A DNA stretch of 64,000 nt from Streptomyces sp. NBC_00459 (GCF_036013955.1 NZ_CP107903.1:992001-1056000); one strand, 5' to 3'; shown: positions 8,587-17,746, numbered from the stretch's first letter. Numbers and translations are program-made. Notes: generated by a model from the sequence alone, not told the origin.

Positions 8587-10364
8587 TCGGCGTGGCGCCA
8601 CCGGCGTACGACCCGGCGGCCCCGACGACGGCGAGCACCCTGCCGGTCGGTGCCCCCGCGACCGTACGCGCCTACGTGGGCGAACTGTTCCGCAGGCACC
8701 GGCGTGCCTTCCTGCTCCTGGTCACCGTCAACACGGTCTCCGTGGTGGCCTCCATGGTCGGCCCGTACCTGCTGGGCGACCTCGTCGAGCGGGTCTCGGA
8801 CGACGCCCGTGAACTCCATCTGGAGCTCACCGTCGGCCTGTTCGCCGTCGCGCTGGTCGTGCAGGCCGTGTTCGTACGGCAGGTGCGGCTGCGCGGCGCG
8901 ATGCTCGGCGAGCGGATGCTGGCCGACCTGCGCGAGGACTTCCTCGTCCGGGCGGTCGGGCTGCCGCCGGGTGTCCTGGAACGGGCGGGCACGGGTGACC
9001 TGCTCTCCCGCATCACCACCGACATCGACCGGCTCGCCAACGCGATGCGCGAGGCGGTGCCGCAGCTCGCCATCGGCGTGGTGTGGGCGGCGCTGCTGCT
9101 CGGCGGTCTCGTCGTCACGGCACCGCCGCTGGCGCCGGCCGTGCTCCTCGCGGTGCCGCTGCTGGTGGTCGGCTGTCGCTGGTACTTCCGGCGCGCACCC
9201 TCCGGCTACCGATCGGAAGCCGCCGGATACGCCGCCGTCGCCGCCGTGCTCGCGGAGACCGTGGACGCCGGGCGGACCATCGAGGCCCACCGCCTCGGCG
9301 ACCGCCGGATCGAACTGTCGGACCGGCGGGTCAGGGAGTGGACGGCCTGGGAGCGCTACACGCTGTGGCTGCGGTGTGTGCTCTTCCCGGTCATCAACGC
9401 CACCCATGTGACGGTGCTGTGCTCGGTGCTGATGGTCGGCGGGGTCTTCGTGCTCCAGGGCTGGATCGACGTGGGCCAGCTGACCACGAGCGCACTGCTG
9501 GCCCAGATGCTCGTCGACCCGGTGGGGATCATCCTGCGCTGGTACGACGAGCTCCAGGTCGCCCAGGTGTCGCTGGCCCGGCTGGTCGGGGTCCGGGACA
9601 TCGAACCGGACGCCGGTGACCCCTCGCTGGCCCCGGACGGGCGGGACGTGCACGCGGACCAGGTCCACTTCGGCTACCGGGAGGGCGTGGACGTGCTGCG
9701 CAAGGTGTCCCTGGAGGTCGCGCCGGGCACCCGGCTGGCCCTGGTGGGCCCCTCGGGCGCGGGCAAGTCCACGCTGGGCAGACTGCTCGCCGGGATCTAC
9801 GCACCCCGGACGGGCCGTATCACCCTGGGCGGCGCCGAGCTGTCCAGGATGCCCGCCGAGGAGGTCCGCTCGCACGTCGCGCTGGTCAACCAGGAGCACC
9901 ACGTCTTCGTCGGTTCCCTGCGCGACAACCTTCTGCTGGCCCGCACGGACGCCGGGGACGCCGAGCTGTGGGCGGCGCTGGGCGCGGTCGACGCGGACGG
10001 CTGGGGCCGGGCGCTGGACGAGGGTCTGGACACCGAGGTCGGCTCGGGCGGCTTCGCGCTCACCCCGGCGCAGGCCCAGCAGATCGCGCTGGCCCGGCTG
10101 GTTCTGGCCGACCCGCACACCCTGGTCCTGGACGAGGCGACCTCGCTCCTCGACCCGCGCGCGGCCCGTCATCTGGAGCGGTCCCTGGCCCGGGTCCTGG
10201 ACGGCCGCACGGTAGTCGCCATCGCCCACCGGCTGCACACGGCCCATGACGCGGACGTCATCGCCGTCGTGGAGAGCGGCCGGATCACCGAGCTGGGCAG
10301 CCACGACGAGCTGGTCGCGGCGGACGGGGCGTACGCGGCCCTGTGGCGGTCGTGGCACGGGTGA
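8583..10364 (+). CDS. ABC exporter subunit B, fused permease/ATPase with degenerate signature motif
   Basis: A 593-residue partner of the preceding gene, starting in a 4-nt ATGA overlap. The membrane domain is followed by a nucleotide-binding domain with intact Walker A GPSGAGKSTLG and Walker B TLVLDEATSLLD, but the LSGGQ signature reads LTPAQAQQIALAR. It therefore lacks what subunit A has and has what subunit A lacks. In the ATP sandwich, Walker A of B faces the signature of A (one complete site), while the other composite site is doubly defective. Single-site heterodimeric exporters are known (TM287/288, TAP), but complete loss of one P-loop is an extreme case. The substrate is unknown. Confidence 0.92.
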   Translation: MIGVAPPAYDPAAPTTASTLPVGAPATVRAYVGELFRRHRRAFLLLVTVNTVSVVASMVGPYLLGDLVERVSDDARELHLELTVGLFAVALVVQAVFVRQVRLRGAMLGERMLADLREDFLVRAVGLPPGVLERAGTGDLLSRITTDIDRLANAMREAVPQLAIGVVWAALLLGGLVVTAPPLAPAVLLAVPLLVVGCRWYFRRAPSGYRSEAAGYAAVAAVLAETVDAGRTIEAHRLGDRRIELSDRRVREWTAWERYTLWLRCVLFPVINATHVTVLCSVLMVGGVFVLQGWIDVGQLTTSALLAQMLVDPVGIILRWYDELQVAQVSLARLVGVRDIEPDAGDPSLAPDGRDVHADQVHFGYREGVDVLRKVSLEVAPGTRLALVGPSGAGKSTLGRLLAGIYAPRTGRITLGGAELSRMPAEEVRSHVALVNQEHHVFVGSLRDNLLLARTDAGDAELWAALGAVDADGWGRALDEGLDTEVGSGGFALTPAQAQQIALARLVLADPHTLVLDEATSLLDPRAARHLERSLARVLDGRTVVAIAHRLHTAHDADVIAVVESGRITELGSHDELVAADGAYAALWRSWHG

Positions 10365-10505
10365 CGCACCGGTGATCGGGCAGCGGGGCGGGGCCGGGTC
10401 GGCTCCGTCCCGTTGCGCGGTCCCGGCGGTGGGTGGAACGCTGGAGGCGGCTGCCCGCCCATCCGGGCGGCGCCGGGGCCGGTCCCCACCCACCTGGAGG
10501 TACCC

Positions 10506-10976
10506 GTGGACAGTGACGAGGGATGGGGAGACGACGTCTACCAGCCCGACGGATCCGAGGTACAGGACGACGCGGGCCTCCTGGACGCCGAGGACACCCT
10601 GGTCACCGACGGGGTGAGTGACCCCCTCGACCGTGGCTGGTCCCCTCCGGACCGTCCCTGGGCGGTGGAACGCACCGGTGTGACGGCGGCGGAGCGCCGG
10701 CAGGGAGAGACCCTGGACCAGCGCCTCGCCGAGGAACTGCCGGACATCGCGGCACCGGACGGCGACGGCATCGGCGACTGCGCGGGCACGGACGGCGAGC
10801 CACTGGACAACGAGGTGGGCACCGCCCGCTCCGGTCGTCTGGTGGCCCCCAACGAGGGCGCGCACGAGGACGGGGAGAGCGGGCTGATCGCCACCGACGT
10901 GGGTATCGACGGCGCTGCGGCCTCGGCCGAGGAGGCCGCGATGCACATCGTCGACGAGGACGCCCTGTCCGGCTGA
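10506..10976 (+). CDS. DUF5709 family protein
   Basis: A 156-residue, strongly acidic, low-hydrophobicity cytoplasmic protein with family-typical stretches: [45 protein letters not shown] and [13 protein letters not shown]. The family is widespread in Streptomyces and has no known function. GTG at 10506 is chosen because GGAGG lies about 5 nt upstream. It is followed 31 bp later by rpmE2 in the same direction and may be cotranscribed with it. Confidence 0.8.
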   Translation: MDSDEGWGDDVYQPDGSEVQDDAGLLDAEDTLVTDGVSDPLDRGWSPPDRPWAVERTGVTAAERRQGETLDQRLAEELPDIAAPDGDGIGDCAGTDGEPLDNEVGTARSGRLVAPNEGAHEDGESGLIATDVGIDGAAASAEEAAMHIVDEDALSG

Positions 10977-11007
10977 ACGTCCCCCTGACCGAGCGAGGAG
11001 AACACGC

Positions 11008-11265
11008 ATGCAGCAGGACAAGCAGCTCGCCTACCAGCCGGTCGTCTTCCGGGACCGGACCGCCGGATACGCCTTCCTGACCCGGTCCACCGCGACGAGC
11101 GAGCAGACCATCGAGTGGGACGACGGCGAGACGTACCCGGTCGTGGACGTGGAGATCTCCTCGGAGAGCCACCCGTTCTACACCGGCAAGGCCCGGACGG
11201 TGGACACCGAGGGCCGCGTCGCCGCCTTCGAGCGGCGATACGGCGCCGGGGAGGGCCAGAACTGA
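11008..11265 (+). CDS. rpmE2: 50S ribosomal protein L31 type B (zinc-independent)
   Basis: An 85-residue protein with type B L31 hallmarks: YQPVVFRD at the N-terminus, [25 protein letters not shown] and the C-terminal FERRYG. It has no cysteines, so it is the C-minus paralogue that replaces zinc-binding L31 in the large subunit. In Streptomyces such paralogues are usually under Zur control, but here I see no AT-rich Zur-type palindrome in the 31 bp upstream. GAGGAG 7-8 nt before the ATG is a good ribosome-binding site. An 8-bp hairpin overlaps the stop codon. Confidence 0.95.
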   Translation: MQQDKQLAYQPVVFRDRTAGYAFLTRSTATSEQTIEWDDGETYPVVDVEISSESHPFYTGKARTVDTEGRVAAFERRYGAGEGQN

Positions 11266-11280
11266 GACGCCTGTCTCAGT
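11261..11280. terminator. Short hairpin between convergent rpmE2 and the YdjM-like gene
   Basis: ACTGAGAC (11261-11268) and GTCTCAGT (11273-11280) are perfect complements around a GCCT loop and include the rpmE2 stop codon. It could terminate both converging transcripts, although it is short. Confidence 0.55.
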
Positions 11281-11288
11281 ATCCGGCC

Positions 11289-12083
11289 TCAGATGAGGTT
11301 GAGCGCCGCAGCGCAGCCCACTCCGCCGAGCAGCATGAACGCGGGCATGAGCACCTTCAGCTCGACCCAGCTGCCCGCCCGGAACCGCAGCGCCTTCGGC
11401 GGGCCGATCGGGTACCAGCGCTTGCGGCCGATCGGGATGGGCCACAGGACCGGGCAGCCCGACACCGTCAACGCGTCCCCGATGTCGTGCACCAGCGCGC
11501 CGAGCACGATCGGCAGCCCGAGCCACAGATACGTCTGCCCCGGGTCGGTGAACAGCCAGTCCGCGCCGTTGCCGGGCTTGTCCAGGACGCCGGCCAGGAT
11601 CCAGGCGCTGGTCGCCGCCAGCAGCCAGACCAGGACGTCGGCACTGGAGCCACGCGTCGCCCGCCACAGCAGGCCTTCGATGGCGAGCACGATGTGCACG
11701 AAGAGGATCGCCAGCACCGCCCAACGGCCCCCGGCGATCGCCACCGCGGAGGCACCCCCACCGGTCAGAACCGCCCACAGCCAGGTGTGCGTCAGTGTCC
11801 GGTGCCCGCCCGAGCGGCGCGGGTCGCCCTGCTTCTTCGTCGCCTTGTAGACGGCATAGGAGAGCTTGTCGACGATCTCGCACAGGCCGCGCGAGATCGG
11901 GCCGAAGGCGTTCGAAATGGTCGCCGCCTTGTGGTCGAGGTCCGGGGCAAGCGCGGCACCTGCGCAGATCAGGGCACCGACCAGGAGCACCGGCCAGGGC
12001 ATCGGCTTGCCCGCCGCGGCCGCGGCGGCTCCCACACCGAGCCAGGCTGCGGCCCCCGAGAGTGAGTGTGCTGGTCCCATCAT
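11289..12083 (-). CDS. YdjM-like membrane-bound metal-dependent hydrolase
   Basis: A 264-residue multi-pass membrane protein with the conserved polar motifs of the YdjM/DUF457 family: HSLSG near the N-terminus, LAPDLDHKA, and GGHRTLTHT about residue 100, followed by LVHDIGDALTVSGCPVLWP. The His/Asp pattern suggests a membrane-embedded metal site. In E. coli the homologue is a LexA-regulated inner-membrane protein of unclear substrate. The start at the double ATG (12083/12080) is preferred over an upstream ATG at 12203, whose extra 40 residues are Arg-rich and untypical. It is convergent with rpmE2 and divergent from the helicase. Confidence 0.8.
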   Translation of the reverse strand: MMGPAHSLSGAAAWLGVGAAAAAAGKPMPWPVLLVGALICAGAALAPDLDHKAATISNAFGPISRGLCEIVDKLSYAVYKATKKQGDPRRSGGHRTLTHTWLWAVLTGGGASAVAIAGGRWAVLAILFVHIVLAIEGLLWRATRGSSADVLVWLLAATSAWILAGVLDKPGNGADWLFTDPGQTYLWLGLPIVLGALVHDIGDALTVSGCPVLWPIPIGRKRWYPIGPPKALRFRAGSWVELKVLMPAFMLLGGVGCAAALNLI

Positions 12084-12228
12084 GGCCGTGTTCCGCCCTA
12101 TTCCTCGTACGCCGCTGTCCAGTTGACCGGGTGCGCTGACGCTCCGTCGGCGACACAGCGTAGCGGCCGTGATCTTCGGACGGGCATCCGATTCCCCCTT
12201 CACCTGGGATCACAGGCAAGATGGGGGC

Positions 12229-14742
12229 GTGACCCTCATCGATCAGCTGCCGCAGACCGCAGACCCCGACGCCCTCTACGAAGCCTTCGAGTCGTGGGCC
12301 CAGGAGCGCGGTCTCACGCTCTACCCGCACCAGGAGGAGGCGCTGATCGAGGCGGTCTCGGGTGCGAACGTGATCGTGTCGACGCCCACCGGCTCCGGCA
12401 AGAGCATGATCGCGGCAGGTGCGCACTTCGCCGCGCTGGCCCGGGACGAGGTCACCTTCTACACCGCGCCGATCAAGGCCCTGGTCTCGGAGAAGTTCTT
12501 CGAGCTGTGCAAGATCTTCGGCACGGAGAACGTGGGGATGCTGACCGGCGACGCCTCGGTCAACTCCGATGCTCCCGTCATCTGCTGCACGGCCGAGGTG
12601 CTGGCCTCCATCGCGCTGCGCGACGGCAAGCAGGCTGATGTCGGCCAGGTGGTGATGGACGAGTTCCACTTCTACGCCGAGGCCGACCGCGGCTGGGCCT
12701 GGCAGATCCCGATCCTGGAGCTGCCCCAGGCGCAGTTCATCCTGATGTCGGCGACGCTGGGCGACGTCTCGATGTTCGAGAAGGACCTGACCCGCCGCAC
12801 CGGCCGCCCGACCTCGGTGGTCCGCTCGGCGATCCGCCCGGTCCCGCTGTCGTACGAGTACAAGCTGACCCCGATGACCGAGACGCTGACGGAGCTGTTG
12901 GAGACCCGGCAGGCCCCCGTCTACATCGTGCACTTCACGCAGGCGCAGGCGGTGGAGCGGGCTCAGGCGCTGATGAGCATCAACATGTGCACGCGCGAGG
13001 AGAAGGACAGGATCGCCGAGCTGATCGGCGGCTTCCGCTTCACCACCAAGTTCGGCCAGAACCTCTCCCGTTACGTCCGGCACGGCATCGGCGTCCACCA
13101 CGCCGGCATGCTTCCCAAATACCGCCGCCTGGTCGAGAAGCTGGCCCAGGCAGGCCTGTTGAAGGTCATCTGCGGCACGGACACGCTCGGCGTCGGCGTC
13201 AACGTGCCCATCCGCACGGTGCTGTTCACGGCGCTGACGAAGTACGACGGCAATCGCGTACGGACCCTGCGTGCGCGTGAGTTCCACCAGATCGCCGGCC
13301 GGGCGGGCCGCGCGGGCTTCGACACAGCGGGCTTCGTCGTCGCGCAGGCGCCCGAGCACGTCATCGAGAACGAGAAGTCGCTCGCCAAAGCGGGCGACGA
13401 CCCGAAGAAGCGCCGCAAGGTGGTCCGCAAGAAGGCGCCCGAGGGGTTTGTCGGCTGGACCGAGAGCACCTTCGACAAGCTGATCACCTCCGATCCGGAG
13501 CCGCTGACATCCCGTTTCCGGGTGACCCACACGATGCTGTTGTCGGTGATCGCCCGCCCCGGCAACGCCTTCGACGCGATGCGGCACCTGCTGGAGGACA
13601 ACCACGAGCCGCGCAAGCAGCAGCTGCGGCACATCCGGCGCGCGATCGCCATCTACCGCTCGCTGCTGGACGGCGGCGTGGTCGAGAAGCTGGACGAGCC
13701 GGACGCGACCGGACGCATCGTGCGCCTGACCGTGGATCTCCAGCAGGACTTCGCGCTGAACCAGCCGCTGTCCACCTTCGCGCTGGCCTCGTTCGACCTC
13801 CTGGACCCGGAGTCGCCGTCGTACGCGCTGGACATGGTGTCGGTGGTCGAGTCCACGCTGGACGATCCGCGCCAGATTCTCGCGGCCCAGCAGAACAAGG
13901 CGCGCGGCGAGGCCATCGGGGCGATGAAGGCGGACGGTGTCGAGTACGAGGAGCGTATGGAGCGCCTCCAGGACGTCTCGTACCCGAAGCCCTTGGAAGA
14001 GTTGCTCTTCCACGCCTACGACACCTACCGCAAGAGCCACCCGTGGGTCGGCGATCATCCTCTCTCCCCCAAGTCCGTCATCCGTGACATGTACGAACGC
14101 GCCATGACCTTCACCGAGTTGGTGTCCCACTACGATCTGGCCCGCACCGAGGGCATCGTGCTGCGCTATCTCGCCGGCGCCTTCAAGGCTCTCGACCACA
14201 CCGTCCCCGACGACCTCAAGTCCGAGGATCTGCAGGATCTGATCGCCTGGCTGGGCGAGATGGTGCGCCAGGTCGACTCCAGCCTTCTGGACGAGTGGGA
14301 GCAGCTCGCCAACCCGGAGGTGATGACCGCCGAGGAGGCCCAGGAGAAGGCGGACCAGGTCAAGCCGGTCACGGCCAACGCGCGGGCCTTCCGTGTCCTC
14401 GTCCGTAACGCCATGTTCCGCCGTGTCGAGCTGGCCGCCCTCGACCAGGTGGACGCCCTGGCCGAGCTGGACGCGGAAGCCGGCTGGGACGCCGACGCGT
14501 GGGGCGAGGCGATGGACAAGTACTGGGACGAGTACGAGGACCTCGGCACCGGCCCCGACGCCCGCGGCCCCCGGCTGCTGATGATCGAGGAGGAGCCGCA
14601 GAACAGGCTGTGGCGCGTCCGGCAGGCCTTCGCCGACCCGAACGGTGACCACGACTGGGGCATCAGCGCGGAGGTCGACCTCGTGGCCTCCGACGCGGAG
14701 GGCCGCGCAGTCATCAAGGTCACCGACGTCGGCCAGTTGTGA
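12229..14742 (+). CDS. DEAD/DEAH-box RNA/DNA helicase with C-terminal DUF3516
   Basis: An 837-residue superfamily 2 helicase. Motif I TPTGSGKS, motif II DEFH, motif III SATLGD and motif VI HQIAGRAGRAG define two RecA folds in the first 400 residues. The GVNVPIRTVLFT stretch and the insert at GDDPKKRRKVVRKKAPEGFVGW are typical of the Ski2-like/DUF3516 actinobacterial group; the C-terminal half (about 430-837) is the DUF3516 region. An RNA-processing role is likely by family, but no specific substrate can be stated. The GTG at 12229 follows GGGGG at suitable spacing; the upstream ATG at 12169 would add 20 residues of poor coding character. tesB follows 19 bp later and is probably cotranscribed. 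Confidence 0.88.
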   Translation: MTLIDQLPQTADPDALYEAFESWAQERGLTLYPHQEEALIEAVSGANVIVSTPTGSGKSMIAAGAHFAALARDEVTFYTAPIKALVSEKFFELCKIFGTENVGMLTGDASVNSDAPVICCTAEVLASIALRDGKQADVGQVVMDEFHFYAEADRGWAWQIPILELPQAQFILMSATLGDVSMFEKDLTRRTGRPTSVVRSAIRPVPLSYEYKLTPMTETLTELLETRQAPVYIVHFTQAQAVERAQALMSINMCTREEKDRIAELIGGFRFTTKFGQNLSRYVRHGIGVHHAGMLPKYRRLVEKLAQAGLLKVICGTDTLGVGVNVPIRTVLFTALTKYDGNRVRTLRAREFHQIAGRAGRAGFDTAGFVVAQAPEHVIENEKSLAKAGDDPKKRRKVVRKKAPEGFVGWTESTFDKLITSDPEPLTSRFRVTHTMLLSVIARPGNAFDAMRHLLEDNHEPRKQQLRHIRRAIAIYRSLLDGGVVEKLDEPDATGRIVRLTVDLQQDFALNQPLSTFALASFDLLDPESPSYALDMVSVVESTLDDPRQILAAQQNKARGEAIGAMKADGVEYEERMERLQDVSYPKPLEELLFHAYDTYRKSHPWVGDHPLSPKSVIRDMYERAMTFTELVSHYDLARTEGIVLRYLAGAFKALDHTVPDDLKSEDLQDLIAWLGEMVRQVDSSLLDEWEQLANPEVMTAEEAQEKADQVKPVTANARAFRVLVRNAMFRRVELAALDQVDALAELDAEAGWDADAWGEAMDKYWDEYEDLGTGPDARGPRLLMIEEEPQNRLWRVRQAFADPNGDHDWGISAEVDLVASDAEGRAVIKVTDVGQL

Positions 14743-14761
14743 GCACAGGAGAATCGCACCC

Positions 14762-15631
14762 ATGACGAACGCAGCCGAGAGACTTGTCGACCTGCTGGAC
14801 CTGGAGCAGATCGAGGTCAACATCTTCCGTGGCCGCAGCCCCGACGAATCCCTCCAGCGGGTCTTCGGCGGCCAGGTGGCGGGCCAGGCACTGGTCGCCG
14901 CCGGGCGCACCACGGACGGCGAGCGTCCGGTGCATTCGCTGCACGCGTACTTCCTGCGCCCGGGCCGCCCGGGCGTGCCGATCGTGTACCAGGTCGAACG
15001 GGTCCGTGACGGCCGGTCGTTCACGACCCGGCGGGTCACGGCAGTGCAGCAGGGCCGCACGATCTTCAATCTCACCGCCTCCTTTCACAAGCCCGAGGAA
15101 GGCAGCTTCGAACACCAGCTGCCGCCGGCCCGGAAGGTCCCCGACCCGGAGTCCCTGCCGAACGTCACCCAGGAGATCAAGGAGCATCTCGGCACGCTGC
15201 CCGAGCAGTTCGAGCGAATGGCGCGCCGTCAGCCCTTCGACATCCGTTATGTGGACCGATTGCTCTGGACCGCCGAGGAGGTCCAGCAGTTGGAACCGCG
15301 CAGCGCGGTGTGGATGCGCACGGTCGGCCGGCTGGGGGACGACCCGCTCGTCCACACGTGCGCACTGACGTACGCCAGCGACATGACGCTGCTCGACGCC
15401 GTCCGCCTTCCGGTGGAGCCCCTGTTCGGCCCGCGGACCTTCGACATGGCCTCGCTGGACCACGCCATGTGGTTCCACCGGCCGTTTCGCGCGGACGAGT
15501 GGTTCCTGTACGACCAGGAGTCCCCCATCGCCACCGGCGGGCGCGGGCTGGCCCGCGGCCGGATCTACGACGTCGAGGGCAGACTGCTCGTCTCCGTCGT
15601 CCAGGAGGGGCTGTTCCGGAAGCTGGGCTGA
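14762..15631 (+). CDS. tesB: Acyl-CoA thioesterase II
   Basis: A 289-residue double-hotdog thioesterase that hydrolyses acyl-CoA to fatty acid and CoA in the cytoplasm. TesB landmarks are present: FRGRSPDESLQRVFGGQVAG, RPVHSLHAYFLRPG, FTTRRVTAVQ, then in the second hotdog MASLDHAMWFHRPFRADEWF and the C-terminal GGRGLARGRIYDVEGRL. The length equals E. coli TesB (about 286). AGGAG lies about 11 nt upstream of the ATG. It sits 19 bp behind the helicase gene and converges on the DUF6397 gene with only 14 bp between stops. Confidence 0.93.
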   Translation: MTNAAERLVDLLDLEQIEVNIFRGRSPDESLQRVFGGQVAGQALVAAGRTTDGERPVHSLHAYFLRPGRPGVPIVYQVERVRDGRSFTTRRVTAVQQGRTIFNLTASFHKPEEGSFEHQLPPARKVPDPESLPNVTQEIKEHLGTLPEQFERMARRQPFDIRYVDRLLWTAEEVQQLEPRSAVWMRTVGRLGDDPLVHTCALTYASDMTLLDAVRLPVEPLFGPRTFDMASLDHAMWFHRPFRADEWFLYDQESPIATGGRGLARGRIYDVEGRLLVSVVQEGLFRKLG

Positions 15632-15645
15632 GGAGCCTCGTCCGG

Positions 15646-16647
15646 TCAGACTCGTGCGGCGGCGCGCTTCCGGTCCCGTGCGGGGCGTGGGTTTCTGCCG
15701 CGCAGGCGGCTCAACAGACCGCGGGTTCGCTCAGGTGCCTCGGGGTGGCTGTCCTGCTGCGGGGGCAGGAACCGGGCAGCCTCCTGTTCGAGCTCTCCGC
15801 AGGAGGGTGGGGCCTGTTCCGACCTCGGGCGCGGTGCGGGACGGTGGTCGCGGGCCTCGGCCAGGGTTCCGGTCAGGTCTGCGCGGAGCCAGCCGATCTC
15901 GTCCGGGTCGTCCGCCGTCATGATCCGTTCCGCGAGACGGGCTGCGGGCGAACCCGGCACCCCATGGGCCGGCAACTCCGGCCGGAGTCGGTTCAAGTAA
16001 GCGCGTTCGTACGGGTCGTTGACGATTTCCGCGATATGGGCGGGGTCGAGGAAGGACGCCACCACTGCGGCCCGTGCCCACGGTTCGTCGGCCGGTCGGA
16101 GCAGGAATCCCAGTTGTCGTCCCCGCCAGTTGCGAGGCCGCAGGTCAAGGCCTGCTTCGAGTTGGTCCCGCAGGCTCCGGGTGGTGCGGCCGGTCAGCAG
16201 CGGGGCAGTGTCCTTGCCTGCGGCGAACTGCCGTAGTTCGTCGGCGAGATACAGCCAGACCACGGCCCTGTAGCGGTTGACATAGAAGGTCACCGGCGTC
16301 ACCAGGCCCTGGCGCGCCAGGCGGGTGAACCGGGTGGGCGTCACGTCCATGAGCTTCGCGCCGTCGGCCGTGCCCACCGTCCGGACGCGTTCACGCAGCG
16401 TCTCGGGAAAGTGTGCGTCCTTGCGCAGCCGGTCGACCTCGTCACGACCGACGCGGCGGCCGCCGCCCCCTTCGTCGGGAACGGTCCGGACACACCCGAG
16501 TTGGACCGCGAGGTCGAACTCGCGCCGTTTCAGCCCCAGTTCGCGTGCGGCACGGCTCGATGCGAAGGGCGTGCCGGAGGGGTGGAGCGTGCCGGTGGCC
16601 GGTGCGGTGGCCGTCTGGGTGGGTTTCGCGATGCTGACGCCGGACAT
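15646..16647 (-). CDS. DUF6397 family protein
   Basis: A 333-residue cytoplasmic protein that matches a Streptomyces-specific family: SRAARELGLKRREFDLAVQLG, DEGGGGRRVGRDEVDRLR, FTRLARQGLVTPVTFYVNRY, RAVVWLYLADELRQFA, and LDLRPRNWRGRQLGFLLRP. The N-terminal part looks like tandem MerR/Xre-like helix-turn-helix folds, which suggests DNA binding, but no target is known. The Pro/Arg-rich C-terminus varies between species. ATG 16647 is chosen because GGGGGA precedes it; an upstream ATG would add 56 Arg-rich residues. The orphan roadblock gene lies upstream on the same strand, 127 bp away. Confidence 0.75.
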   Translation of the reverse strand: MSGVSIAKPTQTATAPATGTLHPSGTPFASSRAARELGLKRREFDLAVQLGCVRTVPDEGGGGRRVGRDEVDRLRKDAHFPETLRERVRTVGTADGAKLMDVTPTRFTRLARQGLVTPVTFYVNRYRAVVWLYLADELRQFAAGKDTAPLLTGRTTRSLRDQLEAGLDLRPRNWRGRQLGFLLRPADEPWARAAVVASFLDPAHIAEIVNDPYERAYLNRLRPELPAHGVPGSPAARLAERIMTADDPDEIGWLRADLTGTLAEARDHRPAPRPRSEQAPPSCGELEQEAARFLPPQQDSHPEAPERTRGLLSRLRGRNPRPARDRKRAAARV

Positions 16648-16774
16648 GGTCGGTCTCCCCCGTGGAGTGGTTGGCCCGCGCCGTGTGCGCCGGCCTCGGG
16701 AAAAACCGTAGCCGGTTCCGCGCCCGGACCTGCGAGCCTGTGGATAACTCTGTCCGCGAGGCAGTATCCGCAGG

Positions 16775-17188
16775 TCAGATATCTGATGCCGAATTCTGCT
16801 CCGGTTGCCTGGCATCCACGTCGAGGTGTTCGCCGACCCGGTTGACGAGCAGTGTCATCTCGTACGCGATCTGGCCGATGTCGGCCTCGGCGGCGCTGAG
16901 TACGCACAGACAGCTGCCGGTACCGGCCGCCGTGACGAACAGCACCGCATCGTCGAACTCGATCATCGTCTGACGCACCTTGCCCGCACCGAAGTGGCGT
17001 CCCGAGCCTTTCGCCAAGCTGTGCAGGCCCGAGGACACGGCGGCGAGGTGCTCGGCGTCCTCGCGTCGAAGTCCTGTGCTGGCGCCTGTCACCAGCCCGT
17101 CGTTCGACAGGACCATCGCATGCCGTATGTGTTCGACACGCTCGGTCAGATCGTCCAGCAGCCAGCCAAGTCCTTGGTTCTGCGCCAT
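16775..17188 (-). CDS. Orphan roadblock/LC7-domain protein (CvnB-like)
   Basis: A 137-residue protein consisting of one roadblock/LC7 fold, the family that acts as an adaptor or GTPase-activating partner for small Ras-like GTPases. It is very similar along its whole length to the CvnB protein encoded at 19023-19460: both share LDDL, RHA.VLSNDGL, LRREDAEHLAAV, SLAKG.GRHFGAG and VRQTM. There is no cvnA, cvnC or cvnD beside it; it lies on the other side of the PPOX gene from the full conservon and is divergent from that gene. It probably arose by duplication and may compete with or replace CvnB in the GTPase complex. GGGGAG lies about 11 nt upstream. Confidence 0.88.
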   Translation of the reverse strand: MAQNQGLGWLLDDLTERVEHIRHAMVLSNDGLVTGASTGLRREDAEHLAAVSSGLHSLAKGSGRHFGAGKVRQTMIEFDDAVLFVTAAGTGSCLCVLSAAEADIGQIAYEMTLLVNRVGEHLDVDARQPEQNSASDI

Positions 17189-17283
17189 GTTTCAGATCTC
17201 CCCGTGCGGCAGGTCCTCCAAGCCGAAGGATCCGGTCAGCCACACTTCCCCACGGCCGCCCTCCGAGCAAGGAGGATGGGTGC

Positions 17284-17712
17284 ATGGCAGAGAAGATGAC
17301 TGACGAGGAATGGCGTGCCTTCCTCTCGCACGGCACCCGTACCGGAAAGCTTTCGACCGTCCGAGCCGACGGGAGCCCTCATGTGGCCCCGATCTGGTTC
17401 CTGCTCGACGGTGACGACCTTGTCTTCAACACCGGGAAGGACACGGTGAAGGGACGCAACCTGGCCCGTGACGGCCGGGTCGCCCTCTGTGTGGACGACG
17501 ACCGGCCGCCGTTCGCCTACGTGGTGATTCAGGGCCGGGCGACACTGTCGGAAGAACTCGACGACGTCCGGCACTGGGCCGGGCGCATAGCCGCGCGCTA
17601 CATGGGCGAGGAACGGGCCGAGGAGTTCGGCGCCCGCAACGGCGTTCCGGGGGAACTGCTCGTCCGCGTGCACATCGAGAAGGTGCTGGCGCAGACCGCC
17701 GTCGCCCACTGA
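17284..17712 (+). CDS. PPOX-class (split-barrel) F420-dependent oxidoreductase
   Basis: A 142-residue split-barrel flavin/deazaflavin-binding protein. TGKLSTVRADGSPHVAPIWF, TGKDTVKGRNLARDGRVALCVDD and the PPFAYVVIQGRA segment are typical of the actinobacterial F420-dependent PPOX group. Members bind F420 (or FMN) and reduce varied substrates in the cytoplasm; the substrate here is unknown. AAGGAGG 8 nt before the ATG is a strong ribosome-binding site. The gene sits alone between an orphan roadblock gene and cvnD, in opposite orientation to both, and its stop codon starts a strong terminator. Confidence 0.87.
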   Translation: MAEKMTDEEWRAFLSHGTRTGKLSTVRADGSPHVAPIWFLLDGDDLVFNTGKDTVKGRNLARDGRVALCVDDDRPPFAYVVIQGRATLSEELDDVRHWAGRIAARYMGEERAEEFGARNGVPGELLVRVHIEKVLAQTAVAH

Positions 17713-17743
17713 GGGAGGACGCGGCTCAGCCGCGTCCTCCCTC
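17711..17743. terminator. Bidirectional terminator hairpin
   Basis: Perfect 15-nt arms (17711-17725 and 17729-17743) around a TCA loop. The left arm begins inside the TGA stop of the PPOX gene and the right arm ends 3 nt from the cvnD stop, so one hairpin serves both converging transcripts. Confidence 0.85.
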
Positions 17744-17746
17744 GCG

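Noticed and set aside
7473..15075. Open minus-strand frames of more than 1,100 codons across the ABC pair and the helicase
   Set aside because: Composition is Arg/Gly/His-rich with no domain, and well-conserved genes with intact motifs occupy the plus strand. They are typical antisense shadows in Streptomyces DNA.
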